A stretch of DNA of 64,000 nt from Straminergon stramineum. Lineage: Eukaryota; Streptophyta; Bryopsida; Hypnales; Calliergonaceae. Below are positions 34,641-49,100 of this stretch, in pieces (position 1 is the first letter of the stretch; each line of letters opens with the position of its first letter). The DNA lies in NCBI GenBank assembly GCA_963920665.1, contig OY987267.1, positions 8,370,001 to 8,434,000 of the forward strand, given 5' to 3'. The translations under genes and the position numbers were made by a program. The notes below the pieces were generated by a model that was given only the letters and a program-made list of their open reading frames with translations, was not told where the DNA came from and did not search any database.

Positions 34641-37600
34641 ACTGGGACGTCCCCTACCCTTGCTTCTCAATCACAAATTCAATTTTATGTCTCGTTGTTC
34701 GTCATCTACGTTACCGCTAGTCCATGTGAATGCTAATCCATGTGCCCCAATTCTCAGCGCTTTCTCAAGAACAGCCTGTCGCCGTATCAGGTACGACTGA
34801 TTTGTTCTCATTGACTTCAATGAGATTGTTCTCAAAACTTGTATGAATCGAGCTATTTCCCCAAGACAGACAGACTTCTTAGAAGCATGTGTTCAACAAA
34901 ATGTTTCTTATATTGAATATAAGTAAATCAGATGTTGTTTGCATGTACGAAACCCTCGAGTTCCACTAACCTGTTGTCAAATATGTTAATGCTCGTGTAG
35001 TGATCGTGGCCTCGAAGCCAAACCAAAACTTCCTTACCAAATCGACGAACTCCACATGGAGAGAGCAGAAACTGAAACATTTGAAAGTTGAAAACAACAA
35101 GCGCCTAGTTCATGTTCGGTGCAATGGAGCAATCATGAATCCCACACAGGAGGTTGTTCGAAGGAGGAAAAGGAGCAACAGTAGGCTGTTCTGTGAGAAA
35201 AAGCGGCACTACCTCATTCAAGTTTGTGTGGTTTGTGAAGGTGCCTTACCGAACTTGCTGCAAGAAGAAAAGCATTCCATATTTCGGTGGCCGCCTTTCA
35301 ATTTCCTGATAATAATAGAAACTCTTGCTTTTCCAAGTGTTGAGCTTCAAGACGGCTGTGAACAGTAAGAGGCATGGCCACAGCCACATTCCGGATCTGC
35401 TGACATGGAAGCTGCCCGTCACAGTGATTTGACAATGTGCCTGCAAAATAAAATCTGATTTTCTGAAGTTGCATAATTGGCCATTGGATGTTGCCCTCAT
35501 GAAAATTGCAAGGAGGGTTTAAAAAAAAAAAAATTTTTTTAAATTGCAAGGAGGGCAACATGAGACCTAACACTGAGTACATGTATCTGTCAACCGTCTT
35601 CTCACAAATGAGGCTTTCTAAAAAAATGAATGCAGGCAAGGAGGCTATTTTCTATGTTGTATTATGCAGAATGACTGTGCGATCACTATCCCACAAAATT
35701 GGATGAAAAATGGCCGTCTAATATTCAACAATTGATGTTTTTGTCATTCATCAGACACAAAACATTCATATTGGCATTTAAGGATTAACCTTCGAAAGGA
35801 GGAGACCTATCACCAAGGTATTTGGCCAAATTTTATGATTTGAGCCTTTTGGACCCACAAGTGCATTCTTTATTTCTACAGTGATCTAAAAAGTCATCCA
35901 TCCCTCCTTTTTTTTAACCCTAGAAGGACAAGACCTATCACCAAGGTATTTGGCCAAATTTTATGATTTGAGCCTTTTGGACCCACAAGTGCATTCTTCA
36001 TTTCTACAGTGATCTAAAAAGTCACCCATCCCTCCTTTTTTTTAACCCTAGAAGGACAAGACCTATCACCAAGGTACTTGGCCAAATAGGATTCAAGTTT
36101 TGGACCCCACAAGTGCATTCTTCAATCCTACAATGATCTGAAAAGTCATCCATCAATCAATTTTTTTTGCTAGTGCGGCATTATAGGATTAACCTTGTAT
36201 TTCTTGTAGGGAAGGGATGGTTACTATAGAAATCATTCTTTTTTGGATAGTATGAATCATATATTGTAAAAAAATCAAAAGCAATCATTTGAGGTCAAAC
36301 TATTATGCAAGACATGTCCTTGATTCTCACAAAAATTTTTAGATGAACATATACACTTCTATCTTACATAGATGGATTCTATGTCATCCATTGGACCACT
36401 TTGGTCTACAACATCTTTATAAGATTAACCTTCAAAAGATGTTGGCCTATGACTTAGGTATTCACTCAAAAATGATATAATTTCTATACCAAAAGGTATA
36501 CTTTTCTTTTCTTTTCACTTTTGGGGGGGCCACTTCCTTACAGGGTAAAAGTGTTTATTTTTGTGGTTTAAATGGTAACACACCTAGTTTCATCCTCCAA
36601 AGTCATTGAATAATGTTCCTATTTTGAAGGACTTCATTTATTATAGGATCTTGCTGGAAGTCAAAAGAATATTTTAGATTATTTTCTTATGCATTTTTGG
36701 GACATTGTATGAAGGTTCATTCATACATACTCATGACCTCATGTTAATAAAGACAGTTGGGCAATAAATTGTTGTGGTAGGAAGGCTCTCAAGTAGGAGA
36801 AAACAAAATTTCCTGGCCATAAGTTGGTGTTTTTTTGAAGGATTTTCCTTGTGATTTAGAAGGTACACACCTAATTACATCCAAATAAGTAATTGAGAAG
36901 CACTTTTATTATCAAATGGCCTAATTTATTGTTGGATCTTGTTTGAAGTCAAAAAAATAGTCTGCATACTTTTTGTACGCATTATGGGGACACTATATGA
37001 AGGCTCCGATTCACACATATTTATGAGTCAAGCTACTTTATAGAAGTATTTGTAGAATTTATTTTGCCTAGCAAAGCCATGTAGCATGATAAATTAGTAT
37101 GTAATATAATATTCCTCACAAAGACATCTTTCCAAGCCTTAGAAGGCATTTTTCTAGGCTGACTATTATAAGCCATGCAAGTGGCTTGTCCAAATTCTTC
37201 ATTATGATATTGGCCTCCCTAACATGGTGGCTATAAAATCAGAATACTAAAATCTAATGATCAAATCTACCACCATCTCCATAGTTAGCAAGTATAAACA
37301 ATCCTTGAATAGACTAAAAATTTTTAAAGTGATGAAAATAGGTTTAATGTCCAAAAGTGACCCTAAGCACTCATGAATAAAGGTAGCACACTTTTATGCA
37401 AGAATTTATAAATAGGAAGGAATTACAATTAGGTGCAATTACCTCACTCGCTCTAGTTGTGATGAGGGTGAGTGCATTTGTAGTAATCCATTGAAAGTTC
37501 ATCTAGGCAAAATAATAGGTTCAAGATTTGGAGTGTGGATGATTTGTATGCCTATGCAATTCATGAGTGGTTGTAACTTCCAACCAATAATAAATTTCTT

Positions 37601-40600
37601 CATATACAAAAGCAAAAAGAATCTCATCATTGATGATTTCAATGTTCTATTTTGAAGATGAATAGTAGCATTTGATGGAGTACAAAACAACAACAAATAT
37701 GAAATTTCTATGATGCCAAAGACAATATGCTTTTTAGGAACCATGCATTTATTTCTTACTTTTCAATCAAAAAATACTAGAGTAAATTTAAAATTCAGAC
37801 CAGTGACTACTAGATATGTTCTAAAAACATCATCAATCTGACATTAAACCATATTTAATAGCTACATTTCTAGGTGGGAACATTGCAAGAACTCTTGGGT
37901 TAATCCAATGCACACTTGGTATCCAAAATATTGATTCTATGTGTTGAATATTTGTTCCTCTATACTACATATTTTTCAAATAATGGTATATAAGCAAGGG
38001 TTGCTATTATGTGAGCCTAGGAACATGAGCCCATGAATTTAGGAGACTATATGCCCATATTATAAGTGTCTATATTATAGTGTATCTATTTTATAAATAC
38101 CTATATTATAGGTGTTTATAATATGAGCACCTTCAATAGTTGTAAAGTATTTACTTATACACATGCTCAAAGCTTACATGCTCACATTTTTATACTCACA
38201 CTGGCATCATTGGTATATAAGCAAATTGGATTAGGCATGGAGCATGCAAGAGACAAAAGTGAGACCCAAAGCCCTCCTTTAAGAAGAGTGAAGTTTTTTC
38301 CTATTGGCTTTTGCCCATTGATGTCGACAATTTCAAGCTTGCAATGGAGCACCCCACTCTTCATCTAATGCTTTGAATTAAAAGTTTGCTACAATATTGT
38401 GCTCTACGAGATTCCCAAAGCCTATGGATTGATTCATAAAGCTCTAATAACTTTATGAACATTTAAGAGGCCATACTATATTGCGATAATTACACTAAAT
38501 AAATAAAAAAATTAGCATTTTTCACCTTGGGATAAAACTCAAGAATTCATTATTTATTGCAAGGTGATAAAATTTGTGAAAATTTGAATCCATATTTGGA
38601 GTCAAGGATATAAAATTAGCTACAATAGCTAGGGTCCAAAATACAGAACTAACTTCACTCCAAAATAGGGGTCAAATATTTATATTTTTCTACTAAAGAG
38701 CAAAAATTGGAATTTTTACACCTAAAATTTTTTATTGAGAATGAGAAGCACATGGAAACATTCAAAAATTTGACCCTTGACTAGGGAAAGAAAAACAAAT
38801 TGATTCCTCATTACCCCTTTCTTCACCCAAAGAAAACACAAAAACTTATTATATATTATAGATGATCAAATTTAGAATTAGAAACATCAAGCTAGTTAGG
38901 AGAGGACAAAAAAAAAATTTAACCAACAACAAATTAAAGGGGGACATTTATCCTTAACTAGGGTAATGGGTCATTCACCTTGAGAACTTAATCTTAGACA
39001 TGGGATAGAGGCTACATTTCACCTATGTAATTGATGTATAGTGCATTTACTACTCTTATAAGGGTGCATACCATTTTTTGTTAGATAATATGGTCTCATT
39101 TAACTTGATAGAGAATCACTAGTATCTAGGAGTGACTACTCTTTTAGATGATGAAGTGGCCTAACTTTTCTAGCTCACAAAACATATGATTCTTTAATTT
39201 GAACCTATATTTTTGGGCATTCAATAGTGTTTTTGATTGCCATATTCTTTGTTAGCCATGTTATGTAGTTGAATAAAGTGTTGTTAGAACCAATTGATAT
39301 ACTTGTCTTTTTTCACTTGCAAAGAAGAAATGAAAAAAAAATCTCTTCATCTAAAAAAATGCACCCAAAACCACAAATGCTATTCAAATTTGTATTATTA
39401 ATTCTCTACAATTCCTTTAATGTTACTTGTCTTTTGATTTAGATATATTCATTTTTTGAAAGTTTAAAGATAATGAGAGTTAAATGGTATGATTGAATTT
39501 GATCAATGTGTCAAAAAAATGCCAACATGATTATTGCCTAAAAATCATTCATTGGATTTTTTTGGATCATTTACCAAAATTACTAGTCATTAATAAACAA
39601 AGTATTGGATATGGTCCACTTTCAAATCCCATTATTTACAAATAGCAATTGCTTTTGAAGGGAAATTTTCTTCAAATTATTCAAATTTTTATGTACTACA
39701 ACCCTTATGTTTACAAATAAACTATTAAGCTATAAACTTTCTCATAGTAAGGTAGGAGGCTCATAAAATATGCATCTTAGGAAAACACGATGTTTGTGGC
39801 CAACTCTATGCGGCCAAACACGCTGAATTTTTTTAGTAGAGGGAGATGTAACATAGGAATCAATGGCCATTTTTTTTGGTAATTCTTGAGTTGAATTGAA
39901 TTAGAGAAGAAAATTCAAAGCGACATGGGCATAGGTCGCTAATCTTGGTCATAGCCCACAACAATAATCAATTTGAACATGCCTTATAATAAAACAATGC
40001 AATCCAAAAAGTAATTTGCAAGGTACTTTTAATATTTATGCCAGTGACTAGTAAAAGTCTGAAATTTTGTCATCATTGTAAATCACTATTCAGTGCAGAT
40101 CCTTCACAACACTTGCATTTTATGGTGAGTTAATTGAGAATTAGATTAGGAGCAAAGTACAGTCATCACAGTCATAAGTATCCACTCATGTTTGTCCTAA
40201 AATGAAACACATGTACTAGCATTCCCTAGCAACAAAAATGGTCACCACTTTCCACAACTCTAAGTACGGTTTGTGGCCCTCTTATAGGGTCAATTCTAAA
40301 TGACCCTACATAATTAGAGCCTCCTACTTTATTAATCCCTAAAATCCCAATCAAGTGTCTCTTCAAGGCACACTTCAAGGTTTGTGTAGGCTCCTATGAT
40401 CTTGATTTTTAACTTAATTTTTAAAAAAAATTTGTTGAAGAAAGGTATACACATTAGCTTTGTGGGGATATAATTTTATTTCAATTAGTGCCTTGGAGCA
40501 AAAGTTATGCCACCCTAAGCTCAAAAAACAATTTGCTAGGTTGCACACAAAAATAAAAAAATCTCAAAATAAATTTTTAAATTTTTTGTTTCTTGTAGAA

Positions 40601-42089
40601 AGTATTTTTGCCTATATGGAAAGCTTTGATTCCTCTTAGACTAGTAGTGATGAGAAAGTTATGGAGAGTCTTGTTTTTGAGGCACTAATATCATCTTCTT
40701 AAAAAATAAATAAATTTGGGGATTCATTTCAAAGCTCAATTTTCACAATTTTTTCAAAAAAAATATTCCAAATAGTTGTGTTTGGTTGGTAGAACAATAT
40801 CACCTTTGGAATTAGTGTATTTCAATTCCATCTTAGAACTATTAATGATTTAGTTTTTCCTTCTATATCATACCTACTTCTATATAATAATTTTCTTCAG
40901 AATGAAAATCCTATGTATATTTTTTGAATTTTTTTCCCAACACTCAACTCAATTCATCAACATACAGAATTAAGAACTAAAAATAAGTAGTGCAAAACTT
41001 TTTAAGTTAAGAAGATTCATAGCCAAAAAATCTAGTCAAGCAAGGTGATAAAAACTTGTTTTCTTCACTTTAAATACAAATATCCTACAATCTACAAGGT
41101 CAATATTTCTGAAATTTCTTCCACACATTCTTATACTAATCTAGTGCAAAATCCTACAGTTAGATATGGAAAAAAAAAAAAGTTTTTAAACTTTGTGCTC
41201 TTCGCAACAGAAATAGCAGTTTTGAGTGTCTTTCGCAAAGTTGGGATAACGGAAGTTATAAACAAAATGATACCGGAGTAGTAGATAGTACACAAAAAAC
41301 ATTCATCGCGACTCCCTTGGCAGAGACCTAAGCTTGGTTACAAAACAAAACAACCAACGAAAATAGAAGTTATAAAAATTTGCAATAAAGGTGTAAATTT
41401 TTTGTACAATTGCATAGTATATTTCCTTCGAACATTCATATTCCAAAATGGTTAATTCTTTGCAATAAAAACTCTTAAAAATTCAAGTTGTCTAGTGAAA
41501 TTTCAACATTTTTACATCTGTAATGAAAGGCATTTCCTGATATCCGTTTCAATTGGTATCTGCACTTCCAGCTCACCAAGAATTGCATCCAAACTTATGA
41601 CGGAGAAGCAAATGCATTCGCATCAATAAATTGTTGTCTACTAGTTAGCACATTTACCAGATTGAAACGGACCCCGAAATTTAAGGAAGCGCGTCTCATA
41701 GACGCCCAACTTAATCCCAACTTACATCCCATGAAAAGAAAGTCACACAAGTTGCAGAAACAGTCCGAGCATTGCATCAACGTATCCTGTCAAGAGCACC
41801 ATTTGACTGAAGTCCGCATGTCTCATGCTTCTATAATTTTGAAGTTAACTTGCTGGGTGAAACACACATTACTGTAGTCCTTCAATAGAAATAAGGAGAC
41901 ACATTTTCCTTATCACTTAGAGCAGTTTCTGACTAAATATAAGAATAATTACAAGCCCCAGGACAAGTACTTCAATCTCAAATATGACAATATAACCTTA
42001 ACTACACCCTGATACAACAAGACAAACCCTTGAGTTTCTTAGCAGTGTTCAGATGACACCAAAGCAGTGCTAACGAGAGCTCGAAGTGC
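34641..42089. other. Long gene-free interval
   Basis: Mostly very AT-rich sequence with short open frames lacking recognisable domains. It includes a poly(A)/poly(T) junction at 35521-35540 flanked by direct copies of AAATTGCAAGGAGGG, fragments of TTAA-type MITEs at about 35735-35790 and 36170-36197, and the 127-bp tandem repeat listed separately. From about 41,500 composition rises toward the 3' end of the next gene. Confidence 0.65.
35785..36190. repeat. Tandem repeat of about 127 bp, three copies
   Basis: The word GACCTATCACCAAGG occurs at about 35805, 35932 and 36060. Copies 1 and 2 are nearly identical (both contain TTGAGCCTTTTGGACCCAC). Copy 3 is shortened and diverged. A related start occurs again near 36425. 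Confidence 0.85.
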
Positions 42090-45000
42090 TTATTTTTTCT
42101 TCGTCCACAAGCAAGCCACTGCGCCAACAACCACTATCAGTGATAAACTTCCAGCGAGTGAGGAGCCCATTACAGATTGCAAGGGCTTCTGTATCAGGTG
42201 ACTGGCAGCGGCAGGGAGGCATCGTATAATAAAGGGCGCTTTGCTACTTCGCTCAAACTCCTCCAAATCAAAGTCCTGTTGAAGTAATCACCGATCATTA
42301 ATGAACATCAAGAGGAGGGTATCATTGCTTGGAACAATTAATCACGTAAAAATGCTTAAAAGACATCAATTAAAAAATAGAATTCACTGGTCCAGAAGTA
42401 TTGAAAATGTCGAACATGTTATGAGCAGCAACTGTAGTTAATATGCTGTCTTGAATAGTGTACTCACAGAGGGAATCCGATTGAGACTTTTAAGATGATT
42501 GATGTGCAACTTCACATTACTTAAGGCTGCTGGCCAGTACGCAGCTGGGGTGTCTTGGTATACTTGAGAAACCACCTGGTATGCTGTCCTAGCACCTTTT
42601 TGAATGGCACTGAGAATCTTAGCCTCCCTCGCTTCCCGATGCCTGTAACAAGATCAATAAACATCAGGTTAGACAAGGGCATTTGGTAATAATCCTGAAG
42701 TGACACGTTAGACCGGGCATGCATGTTAGTGACGATAGCTGAGATCTTTACCTGATGTAATTTTGTAGCATGTGCTTGGGCCACAAGGTCGGATAGCCGT
42801 GAGCTGGAATGATCACCTTTGGTGCAAGTTCAAGAAACCGATGACAAGTCGCCAGATAATCCTACAATAGAAATCATTCTATGTCAAACTTGTGGACAAT
42901 GCATAGAACCTGAAGTTGCCATATCAAAGAGCATACGATAAATAGCATTGCAGTCGGCTCAAACGCGCACGCAAATTTTCATCAGTGCGAAATATGCTCA
43001 CCGGTAACTGGTGAGCAAGAGTGTATTAACAAAGGGAGGAAGCAGACCTCTAAGTTGCCACCCGAAAAAGCATCCAACACTGAACTCCCAGTACTGCAGT
43101 TGCGTCCAGAAATACAGGAAATGTCAGATCACTCTCTACCTGCTGGTTTCTCGAGCTGGAAATGATCTCATTTCTAAACAAACAACACCGATTTTACATA
43201 CAGATATATGTTACATATATATGATTGTCTGGATTCGTCACTTACCCAACACAGTGATCACCGACGAGGAGAGTGCCTGTGGCGCGATGAAACAAGCCAA
43301 GATGACCGTCTGTGTGACCCTGCTCAAAGAACGTAGATTAACTCGAAGGAGTTGCATATTACTAGTGAATGGAAATGCAGGCAACAGCACGCTATACTAA
43401 ACCCCTTTCTAAACTACTGTATTCCTTGAATGCTGTTGGAGGCCATCAAGTTTCACATAGTTTTATGTGCAAAACACTCATTGTGGCAAAAAAAGATTTG
43501 GGATCATACTGGGGCGGAGATAATTTCGAGTTCCTGGCCAGAAATTAGCAGTTTGGAGCCACCAGTCACTGCGATGCACTCCAAACCATAATCTGGTCAT
43601 CAACACTACACGGTTAGGAAGAGAATTTAAAATTATGAGTAACAACGCACGAACATTAGAGAAGCCTTGGAGATCTCTTGGAAGTGATAAATAGCAAGTA
43701 ATGCATACATTACCTTTTCCCATGCGCTGAAGTGTTTTCTCATGGGCAACAATGATAGCCTGAGGATTATTCTGTTTAACCGTCGGGAGACCTGCATGTC
43801 AAACGCACTATGCATAAGAAAACGAGATTGTTTTGCACTCACTCATGTGATCCAGATCATCAAGACCAAGCAGAGCAGCAGATTCAGAAAAAAACCAAAA
43901 AAACACAGCGCTCTTCATGTCCTATCCGATCCCGCTAGATCATAAACCAGAAAGCACGGTCCATTCAAGCGGGCATCTTCTCCTCTTCTTACCTTCTCAA
44001 CATATGCAAGAAGAAAGTGCCCCAAACCAGAGGATTTTGCATCAAATTAGCTGGGACCTACACTAAAAAGGCTTCTGAATGAATACGATCAGTTACAGTA
44101 AATCATCAACAGAGCACAAGCTCATCTGATTAAGTGTCTGGAGATAACAAAATTTTCCATGCCCAACATCGGCAGATGCATAGTGATAATCCAAGACTTT
44201 AGAATATTTGCCGGAAAATCGGAAGAAAAGTTTCAAAAAATCGTGTCCCCATTCCTGGATATGGTATAAAAACCTCGAGCATTTCGGAAGTTGAGAAATG
44301 TCCTCATTGCAGGAGCACTTTAATTATGAAGTTTAATTCAGAAGTTAAGAACAACAGGAATTTACAGTCGTGAATGGGCAAGCGACGATGCAAACAATAT
44401 TGAACAAGAGAGAATGAACAGATGCAAGTCAGAAATGTGGAAGCAAAGAAATCTGACCCTCAATGTGATCACCATGGTGGTGCGTTATGAAGATCAAAAG
44501 CTTCTTCGGCAGCTCGTTAACAACCTGGGCAAGCTGCTCTGCACCAGCGGTGGAGGACTTAGATGCCGCAAATGTAAATCAACATAACCTCGTCCACTAC
44601 AACTAGAAAGAGAATACGGCTCCTGTTGCAAGACGTAGAAGCACAAGCATAAACTACTGAGATGTCACTAAATACCTGACTGTGAGCTGCAGCTGGATGG
44701 CATCCAGGGTCGCAGACCAAAGCATCACCGCAGGCCACAGCTACCGTGGTGTCAACTGGCTGTTGCAGTGGAGCCGTTGGAGCCATCACCACTAAATTGG
44801 TTTTACAAAATGGTTTCAACGTGGCTGAGTCCATCGGTGCTACGAACACACCGGGTGGGTACTCCTGTTGCAAGAAAAGTCCAAAATTAAAAGGTTGCTT
44901 ACTATGAACTAATTGTTCCCATTCGTTAACAGAGACATTTGCATCAGACTACGACGCGGACCCGCATGAAACAAAGCAGGTGATGTACCATATTCGAAAA

Positions 45001-46100
45001 GCAGCAGTACACTTACTTGACCGTGAATACTGAGGTTGTACTTGAAGGACAAGCCTGCAGGAAAGTGCGAGGAGAACGCAAACATAGCCAAAGTTCCTAT
45101 CCGCTTCTGCTTCGGGTCAGCATTGACCAGCATGTTGTATGCCTGGTATGGATCAATCCATATCCCATCCACTGCAGCGAACCGCCAGAAATTACCCCCT
45201 ATGTAAGCACTCGAAAATTTGATTACCTCACACATATTCTACGAAAGTCTGCTCATATATCCTCAAACCCTGTTTGCAAATTTCGGTTGTGTCACTTACG
45301 CAAAATAGTGCGCAACTGAGGAATAAGAGAACGGAAAAATTGGTTGAATGGATAACTGTTGTCACCTGCAAAGCTGCCGTCGTCAGTGTATGTTTCCGTA
45401 ATAAAAATGATAGTGTGTACAGGTGCGTTTGGCCCAAATTCAGGTTCCTCGATATACTTCCAGTACCGCCATGGCTTGCAGGGACCACCCGTTGGATATA
45501 TACGTGCTTGGATCTGCCACAAACTCAAACCTCTTTACTCTGAACACCTGGAATCCCAATTTTTCCACTAAGGCATTGTTTGAATGTGCAAGTGTGTTAC
45601 AGGTAATGATAGTGTGGCAAGTGTGAAGAATATTCAAGAATGTCATTTTAAAAAAGGCCATAACAAAGAAGTTTTGAGTGCATCTTCAATCAATGTACCT
45701 GGTGGTTACGTCGTAATCTCTCGTTTTGTTGATACGAAACGAGAAGTGCCAGTAAAGATATCATTGTAGCAAGTGAAAAAGAGACCAACACGGTGATAGA
45801 AATGAGAGATACCTGGGCAACAGCGGTGTGGACGTCAAAGCCCTTGAGGCCGAGGCATTCGAGATTGAATTTGACATTGCTGACAGCCTTAATGAGGAGC
45901 TGATCGTCATCGTGGCGAGGAGGACGGCCACCGCGAGGGAGGGCCGTCAAGGGAGTGGAAGGCAGGTCCCAGACGGCAACGTCGACAAGCTGATGGGAAG
46001 AGGGAGGAGAGTCATGGCGCACAAGAAAGAGCTGGAAAAGCTCCGAGGGCTGAGCGTTCTTAACAAGCAGCGCTACGCGAATTTGCGTAGGGAAGGCCAT
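42090..46100 (-). CDS. Plant LACTB2-like metallo-beta-lactamase-fold protein with C-terminal membrane anchor
   Basis: Twelve exons on the minus strand: 46100-45813, 45513-45300, 45171-45017, 44864-44676, 44533-44458, 43791-43714, 43592-43510, 43319-43246, 43093-43048, 42861-42752, 42642-42468 and 42275-42090, giving 557 residues with every phase closing. The N-terminal 240 residues match the plant family (YWKYIEEPEFGP, EYPPGVFVAPM). The hydrolase core has the metal ligands THHHGDH (H300, H302, D304, H305), GHTDGHLGLFH (H363), VGDHCVG (D382) and IPAHG (H422), then a winged-helix-like LACTB2 C-terminal region. LACTB2 proteins are metal-dependent hydrolases, and the animal form is a mitochondrial ribonuclease; the plant substrate is unknown. 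The last 25 residues are a hydrophobic helix ending WTKKK, suggesting tail anchoring. The acceptor of exon 5 is the least certain border. Confidence 0.92.
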
Positions 46101-49100
46101 GGCTTAGGAAGCAGCAAATGCGGGCAAAAAGCGACGAGGTAGTACTACAAGGCAAAGGGGAGGGATAGCGATTGTGCAGCTGCAACTACAAAGAAGCAAG
46201 GAATGCAGGAATCATCATCATGTATGATCCATGAGCATCATCATCATCGTCATCATCGACGTCGTCAGCACCGCACTAGTACATATTCTACCACAGACTA
46301 CGGAATGCAATGCAGCGGGTCTCATAATGGCCGCAACTGTACTCGGTACAAGCTCCACATCCGCCCAGCTGCCTACCAACCATGGCGAGGCAGTTCCACT
46401 CTTGCTTCCCCTCACTCACACATTCCCTGTTCCTCCCCCTGGGCCCCTTCCCATTGGTTTTCCCCCTGCTCCCTTCGATCCTTTCCCAACGGCTTCCCCC
46501 TTGCCAACTTACCTGGTTTGACACCAAAACGCACTCATCCTCCTATCAGCATTCCCTTGTTTCTGTACCTCCTGCACATTTTTCTTCCACCTCTCCGTTC
46601 AAAGTTTGATTCCCCTGTTCTACCTTCCTGGTATCGTGCCAAACACTCCACCTGTAATAAAATTCTACCTGCAAATGGAAACGGAGCTCGAAATCACTCT
46701 AAATAGAATTCTACTCTTAATCACCTTCTCTAAATAGAAACGATTTTGAAGATTCGATCTCGGTTGGTTGAATGTGCTTCACGAAGCAAGTGTGAGTGTG
46801 AAGCAGCACTGTCGTATTCGGGCATTGGAGCTCTCAAACCTTCCGTGTTCTCTACGCAATCCTGACATTCAAAAAGAGTGACAAGAAATTCACAAACTGA
46901 GATGCTTACGAATCCGATTGGAATGCACGGAATTAGAACAGGAAATGCGTGAAGGAGAGCTGCGAGTACTGGTGGCGCAGAAACAGACACACCTGCCCGA
47001 AACCCTGATTCTCCCTCAATCATGTGAACCTACGATCATGAACGTACTGGTACGCAAGTATTCGTTGACTGAAAAGAGTATATACGTACTGTACATTACG
47101 CAATACGGTTACGAGTATTCCTACGGATCACTACCCTCAATTAATGTTCTTTCTTAAGAAATTTAGAATTACCCTTTACTTGGTGATTTGGGTGATCTTA
47201 TTGCAAAAAAATGACTTCGAAAAGACCTATGGGACAAGAGTATACGAAATTTTTCTTTTTACTACATTTCACCAAGTCCATTCAAAGGAAGGTTGAAGAT
47301 TTGCCAATTTTTTTTTATTATAGTAAATTGTGAAACACAATTAGTAAAATATAGTTAAAATAGTATAAATTGGCATCTTTATCTTATAAACAATTATCAA
47401 ATGAGTAACATAGCAAGGAAAGCAAAAAAATTATCTTGTTCATAATATGAGCCCTAGCTTTGAGGATTTTTTGTGAAAAGAGAATACAATGTAATAAAAT
47501 AGATCATTTCTTTTGAGATTTTGTCATTATATATGAAATTATAATAAATAAAAAAATATTAATAATTGTAGAAAAGATTTCATGACATAAAATTTGAAGA
47601 GAATTCTAATTTATAGGATAATTCTATTGCTTAGGAATCTTTCTTCATTAAGACTACATGCAATTTTGAGGAATAATTTAATGGTGACTCTCCAACAAAA
47701 GTTGTAGAACATGATCCATAGTTCACATCCATTTGGTTGAATCTATTACAAAAAAATTGATACTTATACCATCAAAAAATAATTGCATTTCAAAATAGGA
47801 GGGGGGAAATCAGTGCTACTTACTAAAATTCTAAGATCCTTTTGAAATTGACAAATAATGTTGATTTTTTGTTTAGAATATTTTATTTTAACAAAAACCG
47901 GTATAGTATTTTAGTAGAAAATTTATTACAATCAATAAGATATATCATTTGCAAAATTGTCATTTACAATAAATATAGTATACATCCAAAACTTTTCAAT
48001 AGTATTTAAGAACAAAAGTCTCTATTCATTCATGATTACCAATAATATTAGTATTGATTCCCTAGTCTAAGAGTTCCTATGCATTTATAATATTTACTAA
48101 AAAAGCACTATATCAATATTGAAAGAATACTAAATTAACATTGTAGTTACCTCATTTTTGCATATATTAATATTTAAATGTCTTAATGCTAAAATCAAAG
48201 TCATTTTTAGCATTGTTTAGTTCTAAAATTGTACTAATAACTGTGATCTTGTGATATTGATCACAATGTCATTTTGGCATTAGCATAATGACTTTTTAGT
48301 GTATACCTATCCATAATTAGTTGGTAAGGATCATTGTAATGTTTAGAGGTGTTCATAAAACTTTAATAATAATATATTATTTTAAATCATAAAATATAAA
48401 ATATAATTCAACATTTTTTCACAATTGTCAAAATCCTCTATCATCACAAAATATAATAGTAAGACTTCTCAATGAATTGGAATTGGGAGGGATATACAAC
48501 TTCTAATGCAAAAGGTGTTTACTTTTTTTTGGAATTGTATGAATTTTGGAATTTCTATAGCCAATCACAATCTCTATATATCTAAATGTAGTTGTGCAAT
48601 ATAAGGTAAACAAACTCACTTCCACCATGTGACTATTTCTACCATGTTTTCAACAAGCCCTATTTTTGCCACCTAATGAATTTAAAATTGTGCATTCTCA
48701 ATTTATGAGAAATTAGGTTGTTTGTGGCTAGATTGGGAGGTGAATAGAGCATAATCAAAGATATAAGTGGTAACAATTGGCTCTATAGAGTTGCTTAAAG
48801 GAGCAATGGAATTTCAAGAAAAACTTCATGCCAAAGAAAGTGGAGATAATGGATGACAACTACTATTTTTGGATTTTGTTATTTCTAAGGTGGAGCACGA
48901 CTATTATCAATTGTCTACATTTTCATTGTAAAATGCTATTTGGAAGAGTGTTTTGGAATTCATATACAAAAAAAGTTTTAGAATTTGAGTGCAAATTTCA
49001 TTTGTGCGGTTAGATTCACAAATGCTATCATCAATAATTTTTTATAAATTTTGAAAGGAAAATTTCAAAATTCCTTCAAAATTTGATGACAAGCAAAACC

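Noticed and set aside
46203..46706. 167-codon frame and overlapping Pro-rich frames upstream of the LACTB2-like gene
   Set aside because: Low-complexity CAT- and pyrimidine-rich DNA gives open frames in several phases; no domain or splice context.
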